From Trichobilharzia szidati (taxonomy: Eukaryota > Platyhelminthes > Trematoda > Strigeidida > Schistosomatidae), in assembly GCA_944472155.2 (NCBI GenBank), contig OX235279.1:176183868-176247867 (forward strand): a stretch of DNA of 64,000 nt. Reading direction: 5' to 3'. The notes beneath the pieces were generated by a model that was not told where the DNA came from, made no database searches, and saw nothing but the letters and a program-made list of their open reading frames with translations. The translations under genes and the position numbers were made by a program. Below are positions 1-10,887 of this stretch, one piece after another; position 1 is the first letter of the stretch, and each line of letters begins with the position of its first letter.

Positions 1-1213
1 GCCCCACCATGCTCTAGCTAGATGTTTAGTAAATATTCTCAAACCTTTGCATCAGAAGATAGTGAAATATAGCATCAAAGATGTATTTGAATTCGTAGAC
101 AAAATCAAAGATATTAATATCAAGGACAAAACCATGATATATCTGGACATAACATATTTATTCACAAATGTACCTCTAGTAGAAACAGTTAACTACATAT
201 GTGAACAAGTAGATAACCAGTCGATAAACATAAGCATCCGTACTGAAATCTTAAAAGAATTGTTTTAAAGGTGTAAGATGAATGTAAACTTCAAATTTGA
301 CGCCACCCTTTGCAGTCTCCCCACTGGGACCCATTTTGGCTGATTTCTTTCTAAGTAAGCTAGAAAATGAACCTTTGAACAAGCTTATCAGTAAGTTCTC
401 ATTTTATTGCCGGTATATGGATGATACCTTTATTCTTTGTGATAATGATTAGGATAGGAGTACAATAATTACTGAATTCAATGAAGTACATTCGGCAATG
501 AAATTCACGTGAGAAGAGGAATCCCAAAACAGAATAGCCTTCCTGGATGCCCTCTTTACAAGAAAACCAGGTGGTAGCATAAAATGAAATCCACATAGAA
601 AAAGTACTTGGACAGGATAATATAAAAAATTTTCACAGCTTCGTTCCTATCAAGTACGAAAGAAATTTAGTGCAGACCCTCAGCCACCGAGTTAGACCTA
701 AATGCTGAGAAGTAAATGAAGACGAATTAAGCATTGTTTATGATACTGTGATCGAAAATAGCTATCCCGACAAATTTATCAAGAAATACATGACAAAGAA
801 AGCGGAAAAGGACTACTCACTATCCGACTGCAATTCAAGGTCTATATACCAAGTGAGATAATTGCCTAGACTAGCTAGCTACTTCAAATTGTATCTACCA
901 ATTCAACTGCGCTAGTGGTGGAGCGAGTTACATCGGCCGTTGCACTAGGAACTTGATTTTTCGTCCTCGAGAACACCTCCCAGTATGGCAAAGTAAAGGT
1001 GTAGTAAAAACCATCAACAGTTCGACATTGGACCACCTGGTGAAAACCGGCCACAAAGCCAGCGTTGAAGAATCCTTCTCTATCATCTACCGGTGCCTAA
1101 TAAATTACCTCAGAACATTGAAGCACCGCATGCTCCAAACAGCAGAGACTAATGCAATTCACCTCAAACAACCAGTGCTTGTGTTCGAAAGAAGCAAGTC
1201 AGGATTATTTTGA
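1..1213 (+). pseudogene. Penelope-like element (PLE) reverse transcriptase/GIY-YIG endonuclease, degenerate
   Basis: Remnant of a PLE polyprotein that would copy element RNA at a nick made by its own endonuclease. Reading across frames shows an RT segment with an MIYLDITYLFTNVP-like motif (133-180), the catalytic RYMDDT motif (411-428), a FLDALFTRKPGG-like block (540-575) and a C-terminal GIY-YIG start GASYIGRC (920-942), followed by the usual REHLPVW and AIHLKQP blocks up to a stop at 1211-1213. The 5' end lies outside the window. Several stops and frameshifts make it a pseudogene. PLE identity is firm; the exact subfamily is not determined. Confidence 0.8.
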
Positions 1214-1247
1214 TGTAGTTGTCTTCTCTGAGGTGGATAGTTTATTT

Positions 1248-1840
1248 GCATAGCTTTCATCGCCCTTACCAGGCAACATCTTCAGCACATACTTCAATTT
1301 CTTGAAGTGAGCTTTTAGATTTCTCCAAGAGTTTATTAGTCATCTCTCCTGCTGACGTTGAACGTGATTGGTTGTTTTTGTGTGTTTTCACACCCTCTAG
1401 ACTACTTCTATTGGAAGTGATTGTTTCCTTGACCTGAAGTTTAACAATCTGTTTATGAGATTTCCTTCTTATCGGTTGGTAAATTTCCTCTATTTCGATG
1501 TGTCTATTGATTAACGATTCACTGGAATACCAAACAGGCTTCTAAACATTCTCCAGCATTCTTGGTGTTCCCTCTGTCTAATGTTTGGATGTTGTCTCAG
1601 TCGAATTGATGTAGGTTGTTGTCTGTATTCAGTGAGGTGATATGAGGGAGTGGATGTCATGTCTTTTGACAGCTAGCTTATGTTCATGGATACGAAGGCG
1701 AAGCGGACGTCCACTTTGGCTAATGTAGTGTTTTTCGCAGTTGTTATAATTTATTTTGTAGATGATGTTGGTTCTAATAGTATGAAATGCAATTAAAACT
1801 AAAAAATGTTTGTGATTATAATCATAGTTAAATGTCAAGT
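1248..1840 (-). pseudogene. PLE GIY-YIG domain (second subfamily) with 3' hammerhead-like terminus
   Basis: Read on the minus strand, residues NCEKHYISQSGRPLRLRIHEH (about 1750-1680) are a GIY-YIG domain of a different type from the preceding PLE. Downstream come a WYSSESLINRHI-like block (about 1520) and a basic C-terminus. The 3' end carries a compact motif (1248-1288): CTGAAGA, a stem, then GAAAGC, resembling a hammerhead core and typical of PLE termini. A sister copy lies at 32239-32560. The element faces the PLE at 1-1213 tail to tail. It has several stops and no RT domain. Confidence 0.7.
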
Positions 1841-1849
1841 GTCAAATGG

Positions 1850-2300
1850 CAAAACAATTAATGTCATATATAGAATAATTCATAGGATGGATAGAACTTG
1901 AAAAAAGGTTGTGCAATTATAAGATTAGTAGACAAATCGAATAAAATAAAAACACTACGTAATATTGTGTGAAATTTGATAGCATAGAATTTATTGTTGT
2001 AAAAAGAATTGATTTAGAATGACAAGTGGAACAAGTGAAATAATACGAGGGACAGTTCAAAGTGAGAGTAGTCATAGTAACAATTGACATAATAAAGAAG
2101 AGACTACAAATTGAATAGATCAAATGAAAAATTGGTAGAGCTAAAATATGATTCTCACGTGATGCTGTTTGCAAAATTAGTAATGAAGTCATAATATCAT
2201 ATCATCAGCGAGTAACCTGTTTTACACTTAGCAAGTAGTCTGACAACTAGTTGAATTAATTATGATAAATCTACATGCCAAACAGCCTTTTAAACATATT
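1850..2300. other. Unassigned AT-rich intergenic stretch
   Basis: No coding or repeat signature was recognised. A 91-codon minus-strand open frame (1917-2192) has a skewed, hydrophobic composition that fits chance in AT-rich DNA, possibly part of a PLE terminal region. Confidence 0.4.
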
Positions 2301-2306
2301 TAAATC

Positions 2307-2749
2307 TTCAAGCGTTGGTTTGTAGGGATTTGATTGGTTACGGGATTTCATCATGAGCTGACATTGGTTAGAGAAACATTGGAAAACCTGGGAGTACTGG
2401 ACAGCTTTTTCGTTCTAGTTTGGGACTCTTCATCAGTACGCACCCACCAGGATTCGAACCCAGGACCTTCTGGTTACAAGGCGAGCTCGTATACCATTGA
2501 GCCACTGGGACCCGATCCAATGGTCCATGAATTCTAACTTCTGCGAATTCACGACATAGCGCGAACTCTAGCCAATGTCTTCGGCGAGGATTTGTCCTAA
2601 CGCCCGACCTGCTGCACCCTACTGGTCACGACTTCTCATTAGAACCCCAGGCAACTACCTACCTGAATAGGGCAAGTCACTAGTGAGCATCTCATTGATA
2701 TTCAAGTGTTGGTTTGTAGGGATTTGATTGGTTACAGGATTTTCATTTT
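2307..2749 (-). mobile_element. SINE B: tRNA-headed SINE with hammerhead ribozyme, about 1.1 tandem units
   Basis: On the minus strand the unit has a leader of about 200 bp (2700-2530), a tRNA-like head with box A TGGCTCAATGG and box B GGTTCGAACCC-type (about 2515-2445; anticodon loop CTTGTA, like tRNA-Thr), a hammerhead (2394-2439) and a tail ending near 2307. The tail sequence TCAAG..TTGGTTTGTAGGG occurs at 2307 and again at 2701, so the unit is directly repeated with a 394-bp period and the second copy is cut off near 2749. The leader-head-ribozyme-tail order is the reference against which the broken copies in this window are read. Confidence 0.75.
2394..2439 (-). ncRNA. Hammerhead ribozyme in SINE B, mutated core
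   Basis: Minus strand: stem I GTACTG/CAGTAC is intact and GAAA is present, but box 1 reads ATGAAGA instead of CTGANGA and stem II is GTCC/GAAC with a mismatch. Probably weak or inactive if C3 is really lost. The alternative register CTGATGA with three extra bases before stem II would keep the box but disturb stem I. Confidence 0.6.
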
Positions 2750-2754
2750 CTTTG

Positions 2755-3287
2755 TTCTCTTGTATATACCGAATTCTAAAATTTCAGCAAAACACTGAGT
2801 AAACATGATCTTATAACATCCGATCACCTTAAACTGACTCTGAAAAGTTATTACAAAATATGAATACTATCCATCTGTGTGGAGAAATACGCTGTTTGGA
2901 TATCAGGAGACAGAATGAATGGCACTCCTAGAAGACTATGTCCACTGCAAATATTTAGGTGTTGAAAATATTGAACAATCAAGTTCGTTAAGCCATAACC
3001 ATAACGTTCACTTTACATGCTTCCTTGTTTAAATAGAACTTCATCACCAGCAGCTTTTGGAAGCAACATCTCTGTGGTATATCACAGCATCAGTCTGAAT
3101 GAAATCAATTGCACCTAATAGATTATATAGTTTTGTAGGTCAGAATCTGAAAATATCCCACAGAACTATGGATTACATTGCTTAGAAAGCTAGACAAAAC
3201 ATTTGTGATCATTTCAATGCAACCATGCTATGGATCTGACCGTGAGCAACAAAGATCTTCAGTGTTAACTAATCAATTGTGATAATT
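2755..3287. other. Unassigned intergenic stretch
   Basis: No open frame, repeat or RNA signature was recognised here. Confidence 0.4.
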
Positions 3288-3297
3288 ATTTCCATGT

Positions 3298-3534
3298 CGG
3301 TGCGTCGGTGGCATAGCGGTTAGGACACTCGCCGACCATGCATGTGGTCTGGGGTTCGATCCCCAGCCACTGACGCACTCCTTTACCTCGCTAAGCCAGA
3401 AATAATGCTGGTAAAGAGGAAAGGTTGAGCATGAGGCTAGCAATCCCATCCTGTAAAATAAACACTGCTACAGAAACTTGAAGCGTCTAGCTTGAAGCCC
3501 TATGTTCCACTGGGGAACGTGAAGGACAAAAAAA
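3298..3534 (+). mobile_element. SINE A (tRNA-derived), full length with target duplication
   Basis: The head has box A TGGCATAGCGG and box B GGTTCGATCCC, perfect RNA polymerase III promoter boxes, followed by a body (CTCGCTAAGCCAG..) and a tail GTTCCACTGGGGAACGTG then an A-rich end. It is flanked by the 10-bp duplication ATTTCCATGT at 3288-3297 and 3535-3544. The tail closely resembles the 3' end of the RTE-like LINE in this window, so it probably uses that LINE's machinery. Confidence 0.85.
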
Positions 3535-3782
3535 ATTTCCATGTTAACTGTCAAACGTTAACTTTCCTAGTTTTTGATCGTTTTCCTATGTGAAGTCAAG
3601 GAATATCGACTTTCTGTGCGATAAAAAGCTATCAGCTATATTTTTCAGATTACGTATCTCCGCATTTCAGATCAAATGGAGAAGGAGACGAATTGACTAG
3701 TTCTAAATCAAGCCAAGTAATGTAATCTTATGCGACTAATTGATCTTCTGTGTATACAAGGATAACACAGTAAGCGTACTGC

Positions 3783-5160
3783 TATTAATATTGTTACTGC
3801 CTCGGGTTCCAAGTGGAACATTAAACCTCAACAAGAAATATCCAATTTCTTCTGTTTTCTGCTGTTCTCTTCACCTGCCTGACCTGACGACTGACCAGAA
3901 TCTCATCTCTGATCTCATCCTCACCACAAAATCTCCTCCATGTCACCTTTGCATCAACGACCCACTCATCGCTGCTCATTCATATTCCATTCGGGCGATG
4001 ATGGCCCGTATTGCGCGCAATGTCATTTAACGGCCTTCTCAACGTATACTCTATACATGCGCCTCCGCTTGTTGAGCGATCAGCTCTTAGTTGGTTCTTT
4101 CTCTGCCTGCCAGCCAGCCAGCAAGTCAGAGTTTGTTGCTGCTAATTCCTTCTGCTCACCCAGCCAGTCGGCCGGTTAACCATTTGATCCTCAGTGTTGA
4201 GCCAGCGAATGGTGTTAGCTGTTCATAAAAATCCGCAGTAGCCTGTTGAAAACCCTTTCATGAGATGTAGACCAAACTGCTGATCCATATGAAAGTACTG
4301 ACTGACTGACTTCACTGACATTTGTGTTGCTGGGGCGGAGTGCAGAATATTATCAAACTAGTTTCAGGTTGATGAAGGTTAATTCTGCCAGCCAGTTTGT
4401 TAGTTTTCGCCTTCAAGTCTTCGAATCTGTATGACATTAAACATAAATCATCCACGCGCGAAATCCAGACCTTCTGTAGTCCTTATTTTGGTCCAGTGTG
4501 TTTCAATCTTCTCACTACCCACTGACACAGTCTGGTGCATTATCCAGTCCAACATGATCACGAATATAATCGTTGGTGGTAACAGGCAGCCAGCCTTATC
4601 TTACTCCTGTATTCACTTCGAACGCCTCACTAAGATTCCCTTTGTGGACATCCGACACATGTCACTGTCGTATAGCTGTGGTTGAATGAGGTTGGCAAAG
4701 ACTTAGGCACTGCACACCATAGTGTTAAAGCAGTTTCCAAATTACTTCTCGGTCAACACTGTCTGTGGAAGGCCCTTTCGAAGTCGATGAAGTTGAAACG
4801 GAGATAGACTTGATTGCCATTCTATGCTCTGTTTTATTATGACGACTACAACTGCAATAAGATGAGCACATGATTTGCCTTTCCTCAATCCAACTTGTTA
4901 CAGGCTGACGGAGTTCTAGACCCAGTGAACCCTGTATTCGTTGCAGGAATGCAACGAATGATGCAACATATTATTTCACTTGGCGTCGATAAGATCATAA
5001 CTCCACGCCAGTTTTGGCAGAGACGTAAGTCATCCTTCTTTGGCAGCTTGACAAGGTAGCCTTTCTTCCAGTCGGTGGGTACCTTTCCTTGCTTCCAAAC
5101 CTTTTGCATTATTGGCCTGAGTATATCTGCAGCAGTCCCTGGATGTGTTTTCAATGCTTC
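3783..5160 (-). pseudogene. RTE-like non-LTR retrotransposon, RT and C-terminal part
   Basis: Minus strand. From 5154 downward the reading contains LPKKDDLRLCQNWRGVM (RT entry region), a KSCA..EQSIEWQSSL-type block (about 4860-4800) and palm-region remnants, ending at the 3' tail near 3783, where ..GTTCCACTTGGAACCC..AATATTAATAG recalls the usual short-repeat end. Frames are broken repeatedly. In RTE elements this polypeptide nicks target DNA and reverse transcribes element RNA; here only decayed sequence remains. The endonuclease part is missing. Confidence 0.75.
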
Positions 5161-5221
5161 GGGAGGACTTCCTTCTGGTCCCGTTGCCTTTCAGACAAGT
5201 AATCAGTAGCTTGACTGCTTT

Positions 5222-5357
5222 CAATGCAGTGCGCAGTGCAGGCCATCGCTGGAGTGGAATCCCGATGGGAAGTGACTAGTGGGTCGTCGGTGCGAGGATG
5301 TGTTGTTGAGTTCCTATTTGACACTTGAAACCCAAAGGGGTAATAATAATAATGAAT
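5222..5357 (+). mobile_element. RTE-like LINE 3' end fragment
   Basis: The last ~130 bp of the same LINE family on the opposite strand (GGCCATCGCTGGAGTGGAA.., ..AAACCCAAAGGGGTAATAATAATAATG), ending in the characteristic TAA/AAT short repeat. It abuts the 5' break of the minus-strand copy. Confidence 0.65.
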
Positions 5358-5359
5358 CT

Positions 5360-5880
5360 CGAAAAATAACACTTCAATAGTTCAAAACATGAATACTTTT
5401 CATGCGATTCGTTTTCTTCACAAAGAAAGCGTAAAGCAAGGCTGGCAGTCTGAGCGGAATAACATGCCATCACTTTCTTTCTTCCGCTTTTGTCACCCAC
5501 ACACACTCGCACGCATGCACACAACCTCAATACATCCAAACGCAAGATCGCATCACTTAACCAACTGTCTTGTTGCCTTTCTAAGACCGAAAGAATTCAA
5601 TGAAATCGGACCATAGCGAGAGACGTTTGCTGTCTATAAAAACACAAAAAGTCTGAACAAGTATATTTTAAAAATTAAAAAATGGAAAATAGACGTTTTA
5701 AATTAAGAAAAATGGCAACACATGATGCGTCAGAATAATTATTGTTAGAGAATTCAAATCAGTCAAAATATGCTGAGAAGAAAGGCAGACATCAAGGTCT
5801 GGGCAGTGAACTAAATAGCATAGTAATAAAGTGATATATTTCAGCACTGTGATAGAGTATGCGCCTAAAACAGAATAATT
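5360..5880. other. Unassigned stretch
   Basis: Contains a short segment (about 5425-5475, AAAGCAAGG..GAGCGGAATAAC) echoed near 8920-8960, so it may be part of an unrecognised repeat. No coding signal was seen. Confidence 0.35.
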
Positions 5881-5881
5881 T

Positions 5882-5992
5882 TATTTGATATAATACAGTG
5901 GCGGTTTATTTCTGTTACTGATGATGAAAGATAAATTTTGTCCGAAATGCAGTCAGTAGATATATCTGTTTTAGTTTCTATTATATCAAATA
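5882..5992. mobile_element. Small inverted-repeat element with hammerhead-like core
   Basis: A 14-bp perfect inverted repeat, TATTTGATATAATA (5882-5895) and its complement (5979-5992), encloses a sequence with TACTG..CAGTA, an ATGATGA-type box, a hairpin GATAA/TTGTC and CGAAATG (about 5915-5960). This is the layout of PLE termini. It could be a decayed PLE terminus or a small hairpin element. Confidence 0.45.
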
Positions 5993-6083
5993 TAATTTTT
6001 CGAATAAGGCGATATTACGAAGGCGAAGATAACTGAAATAATAAGAAGCATGGAAGTAAGCAAGTATGAATATATATATATAT

Positions 6084-6893
6084 ATGCAAGCGAAAAGCAA
6101 CAAGTTGGCATAAAAAGCATCAAAGATAGGAATTCAGGTGAACATTGAGGAAACAGAGGTGATGAAGATTCCTGGGCAACACCACCAACACCACCAACAA
6201 CAACAGAAAACAATCAGCATAAATGGGAGGAACCTGAAAGAAACAACATCCTTCACCTGCCTACCTGAGAAGCACCGTTTCAACTACAGGCGGACGGAAC
6301 TGACGAGGATATCAAAGCAAGAATCGGAAAAGAAAGACAAGCTTTCACTACTCTCAAGTCTGTGTGGAGGTCAACAGCGCTCAGCCTGAAAATGAAAATA
6401 AGACCGGGATTTTCAACTCCAATGTGAAGTCAGTGCTACTCACTATACAGATCAGAGACTTCCACTGCGCGTCATGAAGAGCATCTCAAACAAACTACAG
6501 ACCTTCATTAACAGTTGTCTTCGCTCAATACTCAAGATCAGATGGCCAGCCAGAAAAGATCAGCAACAGGGATCTTTGGGAGCGAACCAACCAGGAACCG
6601 ATTGTGAAACAAATAGACAGGAAGAAATGGAGGTGAATTGGCCGGCCATACTCTGAGAAAACATACCATCAAGTGACGTCACTAGACAAACCATCGCTCG
6701 AGTGGAACCCGAAAGGGAAGCGGCGAGTTGGTCGTCAGTGCAAGGGTGACTTGGAGGAGGTCATGTGAAGAGGAGATGAAAGGGTGTGGGCAAACATGGA
6801 GCCAAGTGAAGATTCTAGCAGAGAACCGAACTCAATGGAGACGCACGGCTGAAGCCCTAGGAATTAAAGGAAACAATAATAATAATAGTAATA
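6084..6893 (+). pseudogene. RTE-like LINE, C-terminal third and 3' tail
   Basis: Starts in the post-RT region (KASKIGIQVNIEETEVMKI-like, poly-Gln track, ISINGRNLKETTSFT) and continues through [19 protein letters not shown], the basic [18 protein letters not shown] C-terminal motif in broken frames, and a 3' end GAATTAAAGGAAACAATAATAATAATAG. The short AAT repeat is the usual 3' terminus of this family. It is 5' truncated and frameshifted. Confidence 0.75.
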
Positions 6894-6970
6894 TATCTTT
6901 TTAGCTATATAAGTTAAATCTTAATTTCGGATTAGATAATACTTCAATGAAACAATCTCTCAACCTCATC

Positions 6971-7185
6971 TGTTTTTTTTATCCCTAACGTTCCCAGTGC
7001 TTCAAGCTAGACGCTTGAAGTTTCGGTAGCAGTTGTGTTTATTTTCACGGGATGGTGTGGCTAGCCTCATGCCCAACCTTCCCTATTTACCAGTCTTACT
7101 AGTGGCTTCGCGAGGTAAAGGAGTGCGTCGGCAGGGGATCAAACCCAAAACCACATGAATGGTTGGCGAATAACTTCACACTATA
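6971..7185 (-). mobile_element. SINE A, degenerate copy
   Basis: Minus strand. The T-run at 6972-6980 marks the 3' end, followed by body sequence (CTTGAAGTTTCGGTAGCAG.., GCGAGGTAAAGGAGTGCGTCG) and a decayed tRNA-like head (about 7130-7185) in which box A is largely lost. Confidence 0.7.
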
Positions 7186-7740
7186 GGTTTCTTGTCGACA
7201 ATTCACCACGCCACTGGTCACTGCATCACCAAAGATTCGTTGACCTTGAAATCACTCATTTCTTGGAACATGTTCAGGCGAACCTACTCTTTAGTAAGTA
7301 CAACATCAGATAGTATATGCAGCTATAGGTAACATGAAAAGCGCTGTTGTAAATCTGATACGGATACGTGAATAGGTCATTTGGAATACAACCACTGTTC
7401 TATATTCGGTTCATACAGAAAGTTTATCAACTTTGAAGTCACAATTATTTATGTACATTTAGTGCATTTTGTATTTTTATTGTACTTATCTCTTAGATCA
7501 AAGGTATGTTTCACCATTAGGAGGTTATTTATTCTTTATTTATTTCTTTTTGCAGAATGAACTTTTTATGAGATGTGAATGCAAATAGACTGGAGTTTCG
7601 TTGATTGGATATAAGTTGTGCAATCTAGGAAACAGTGTGCCTTATAGTTAGCTCCTCCACTTCTAAATGATATTTTCCAATATCGTTTAGACAATAATCT
7701 ACGTTTCAACTGAGTTGTTCAAAACCATTTCATATAAGAT
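7186..7740. other. Unassigned AT-rich stretch
   Basis: No recognisable element. It may include 5' sequence of the following CR1-like LINE, but no motif supports that. Confidence 0.35.
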
Positions 7741-7741
7741 G

Positions 7742-8560
7742 GATTAGAGGTCGACTCCTTAAGCTTAATCCCTCCAAATGTCAGATGGTTAATTTCACTT
7801 TCACATGCAAGCGTGAATTACGTGAACTGGTTAGTTAACACGGTTCCACTATCATAGATGTTGGTGAAGTTGAAACCAAATCGAATGTTAAATGTACCTT
7901 GGACTGTGTATTTCCTCTGATCACCTTTCCTGGTCTTCCCACAGCATGTTGGTTTCTCGAGAGATATTTCGTCTGATGTTCTATATAAGGAAGTTAAGAC
8001 GATCTAGTATTATCCAGTCTCTAAGGTTACTGTTTTTTCAATTCTTGTGTTCTGTCTGTACTTCTTTACTGTTCCTCTATACTCTTTCCCTGGCTGCTTA
8101 AGAAGAACTTTGTTATGCTGAGAAGGATACTAAAAGCCGGCAGTAGGGCGGGTGGGTTGTTGCTGAACTAACTCGTTAATACTACTGTAGGTAGACATTT
8201 GGATTCCTGCAAAAAATTAGTAAATATTATCCTATCAGACTCTGAACACCCTCTCCGTGAACAACTCTCTCCTTGCATCTCATCGAGTAGAACTAGAAAC
8301 AATTATAGAAGACTGTATGCTCGGACGATTAAGCACAAAATCTCTAAGATGCCCTATTGATGGGCACACATTATATGTGATGAGAAATGTGTAAGGCAAG
8401 AAATTACCAACTTACTGAGGAATTCAATCTAAGTATATGGCATTGTTTTTGGTTCTCTTTTTGTTACACTGTTGTTAATATTTTCACTTGATTTAATTTT
8501 ATATTTATTTTTTTTTTATTGAACAATATTATTAATGCAATGCCCTATTTTAATTATTAT
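7742..8560 (+). pseudogene. CR1/Jockey-like LINE, RT C-terminal fragment
   Basis: Matches the copy at 47715-48173: LNPSKCQMVNFTF-like, then DHLSWSSHSMLVSREIFRL and FYIRKLRRSSIIQSL, which correspond to the RT thumb of CR1/Jockey elements (the LGV.LSSDLSWSSH motif). The downstream part (8220-8420, NP..E.PL..QLSPC-type) matches the minus-strand copy at 61.3 kb. It has many stops. The AT-rich end near 8560 is probably the 3' UTR. Confidence 0.65.
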
Positions 8561-8599
8561 CTTTGTAATGAGAAAAATTATTTTACAACTAAAAGCGGA

Positions 8600-8755
8600 T
8601 TACTGCCTAATACAAATTGGTTGAAAAATTAAATTCAGTGGAATACCTCTTAGAGTATTTGGCACCCAGAGTAAATCAAAACTGGGTGAACTTCCATCGC
8701 ATGTTACCTCCAACTGCTTTTACCAATTTGTCAAAGCACATAGGGGTTATTGTCC
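8600..8755 (+). mobile_element. PLE fragment upstream of the GIY-YIG domain
   Basis: One frame reads LPSHVTSNCFYQFVKAHRG (about 8693-8750), equivalent to the SHVTSNCIYQFTC segment that precedes GIY-YIG in PLEs. It stops matching where the inverted repeat at 8755 begins. Confidence 0.5.
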
Positions 8756-9140
8756 GTGTAAGCGCAATATCGCTTGAAATTAAGTCACGCGTAGATAAAG
8801 GCTATCCCGTTCCAGAACAAACAAGAAGCCGGTCACTGTTTCTACGGTACTATTATTAAACAAATCAATAATTATGTATACAACAAACCTTAACGGTTTC
8901 ATGAGTACAAAGCACAACGCTTAACAGAAAGCAAGGTACCGCTATCAGAGCGGAATAACGTTAAGGCCAAAAGTGCGAACTAGCCGGAATCAGACATGAC
9001 GGTTCAGGTAAGCAGTCAGTAGAAGAATGAACCCAAGTAAAGCAGGGCGTAGAAACAGTGACCGACTTCTTGTTTGTTCTGGAATGGGATAGCCTTTATC
9101 TACGCGTGACTTCATTTCAAGAGATATTGCGCTAACAGTC
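8755..9140. repeat. Inverted repeat with about 90-bp arms
   Basis: Arms 8755-8845 and 9049-9140 are near-perfect reverse complements (GTCACGCGTAGATAAAGGCT.. against its complement), separated by about 200 bp. Both arms translate to the same peptide, SAISLE.KSRVDKGYP..PEQ. The element was not recognised. It could be a foldback transposon or an inverted dimer of an unknown repeat. Confidence 0.6.
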
Positions 9141-9369
9141 CGTATTGCTGAACACATACCAAAGAACATGAGACTACAAGGCTGACAGGCATTAAACAGT
9201 GCGACTGAGTGCCGTCTACTGGACACTGGTCATATTGTGAACAGGGCGTTCAAATAACCGACAGGCTTCCTATATTTTGCTGGGGCAGCTGGCATCGAAC
9301 GATTAGAAATAAATCTATATACACAGAAAGTGATAGTGGTGAATATTGTAGTACCTTGTTGATCTAACT

Positions 9370-9660
9370 TACGTAACGAATTATGAAATTTTACTAGGCC
9401 ATGTATTCACCTGTATCTTCTGACATGTTCAGAAAATTTTACTGTTTTTTTATCTAAACATTATTCACTCTACCGCCTCATAAAATCATGTTTTCTGTAC
9501 TCACGTGACCTATCATCTTGTTATAATCTTTCTAGCTAACCTTCCTTTCTACCCAAAAAATCTTAAAATCTCTTCCCAAGGATATATATATGTACACGAA
9601 AGTACAGCCTAGTTGATGAATTCATGAGAAAGAAAGCTGTCTTCTCTTCAGTCTAATCCA
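9370..9660 (+). mobile_element. PLE terminal repeat (pLTR)
   Basis: A C/T-rich lead-in is followed by the core seen at many PLE ends in this window: TGTACACGAAAGTACAGCCT, AGTTGATGAATTCATGAG, AAAGAAAGCTGTCTTCTCTTCAG (about 9590-9650). No ORF is attached. Confidence 0.55.
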
Positions 9661-10205
9661 TTGATGTGTCCTGGAAGCTGGGAATACTGTTCATTAGGAG
9701 ACTCGACACTCAGAATCCCACACACATGATTCCGTTTTCTACTTTCAGCAGAAATGATTGAATCTCAATGAAATGTGATGCAATGCATTTGTTTAGGGTA
9801 TGGATTGAAACGGCAGTGACTAGCAAGGTAGTTAACTGTTGACATTGAAACCTCATAAAAACATATTTCGTTTCCGTGAATTTCAACTACCGTAAATCAA
9901 ATTGGCAATAAAATTTACCGTAGTAGAAATACTGTCTAGGTTAAGCGAGATAATAAAACAAATCAACCACAGAAGCCAATCATAAAAATGACTATGTATG
10001 GTTATTGTGCCTTAAAACATTTTGTAGAATATGAAAATATATATATATAGTGAACCTAAATGTTTACGGAATGCTGAAATCTGTATGCTAACCACAGAAA
10101 TCGATTTTTAGGACTGAATAAAGAGCTGAATTCCAGAGGTTGAGACAAAAACAGTCGGTTAGCAATGATTGAAGAATAATTTTATGCACATTATTCCAAA
10201 AGATA
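9661..10205. other. Unassigned stretch
   Basis: No open frame or repeat was recognised apart from a short (TA)n run near 10040. Confidence 0.35.
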
Positions 10206-10207
10206 AC

Positions 10208-10333
10208 CTCGCGTAGATAACTAGCTGGCTAGTTTTCTAGCTGGTCCCAAGCCCGGATAAAGAGGGAGGGTTGGGGCGTGGTGCTAGCAACTCCACCCCC
10301 AAAACTTAACCAAATTGCTACAGAAACTTCAAC
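10208..10333 (+). mobile_element. SINE A-related body fragment
   Basis: CTAGTTTTCTAGCTGGTCCC.., AAAGAGGGAGGGTTGGG and GCTAGCAACTCCACCCC match the body of SINE A without its head. Similar headless pieces occur at 19375-19425 and 24765-24838. Confidence 0.5.
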
Positions 10334-10334
10334 A

Positions 10335-10590
10335 CAACGCCCAACAAATATGCAGGAGAAAGTGGAGATGGATTGGACAGTCGCTGAGTAGGCCACTGGG
10401 TGACATCGCGCGTCAGGCCATCACTCGAGGCAGTGAGGAGTGGGACGTCCAAGGGTGATATGGAGAAGGTCGTGTGAAGAGGAGTTGAAACAGTATGGAA
10501 AGTACAGCAGAAGACAGAACTAAGTGAAGACGTGCAGTTGAAGCCCTATTTTCCACTAGGAACCCAAGGGAACAATAATAATAATAATTC
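10335..10590 (+). mobile_element. RTE-like LINE 3' end
   Basis: Begins at CAACAAATATGCAGGAGAAAG (C-terminal Q.CRRKWRWIGQSL-type motif), runs through GACATCGCGCGTCAGGCCAT and GTCGTGTGAAGAGGAG, and ends ..TTGAAGCCCTATTTTCCACT..GGAACCCAAGGGAACAATAATAATAAT. A clean 5'-truncated copy of about 250 bp. Confidence 0.75.
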
Positions 10591-10639
10591 CAGAAGATCA
10601 TTTCTACTTCCATAGTTTTCAACTAAAAAATACCCAAAT

Positions 10640-10886
10640 TGTCTAGATGTTCCGAGAATTACCTTTATTTCATGAAGTATGTGTAATTCGTTTTGAAACA
10701 GATGGATACTTAAAAACCTTATGGTGTGTTAGATTAGATTTAGCATGCATCTTGATCCATCAAGTGGATACAATAGTCGTTATCGTCAGTGTTAGTAGTG
10801 ATAAACTGATGCTCATTAACCACGTGACTATTGACTGTATTTTTAGAAATAACTTTTTGGAATGCTTTATTATGTTGCTTTTTTAA
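10640..10886. other. Unassigned open segment
   Basis: A 79-codon plus-strand open frame (10647-10886) has no recognisable motif and no splice context that stands out. Probably chance. Confidence 0.3.
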
Positions 10887-10887
10887 T

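Noticed and set aside
3298..3375. tRNA gene candidates (also at 19433, 27108, 30938, 43945, 50947, 55729, 2445, 58730)
   Set aside because: Box A and B are good, but each is the head of a dispersed SINE with the same body and tail, and no convincing cloverleaf acceptor stem was seen.
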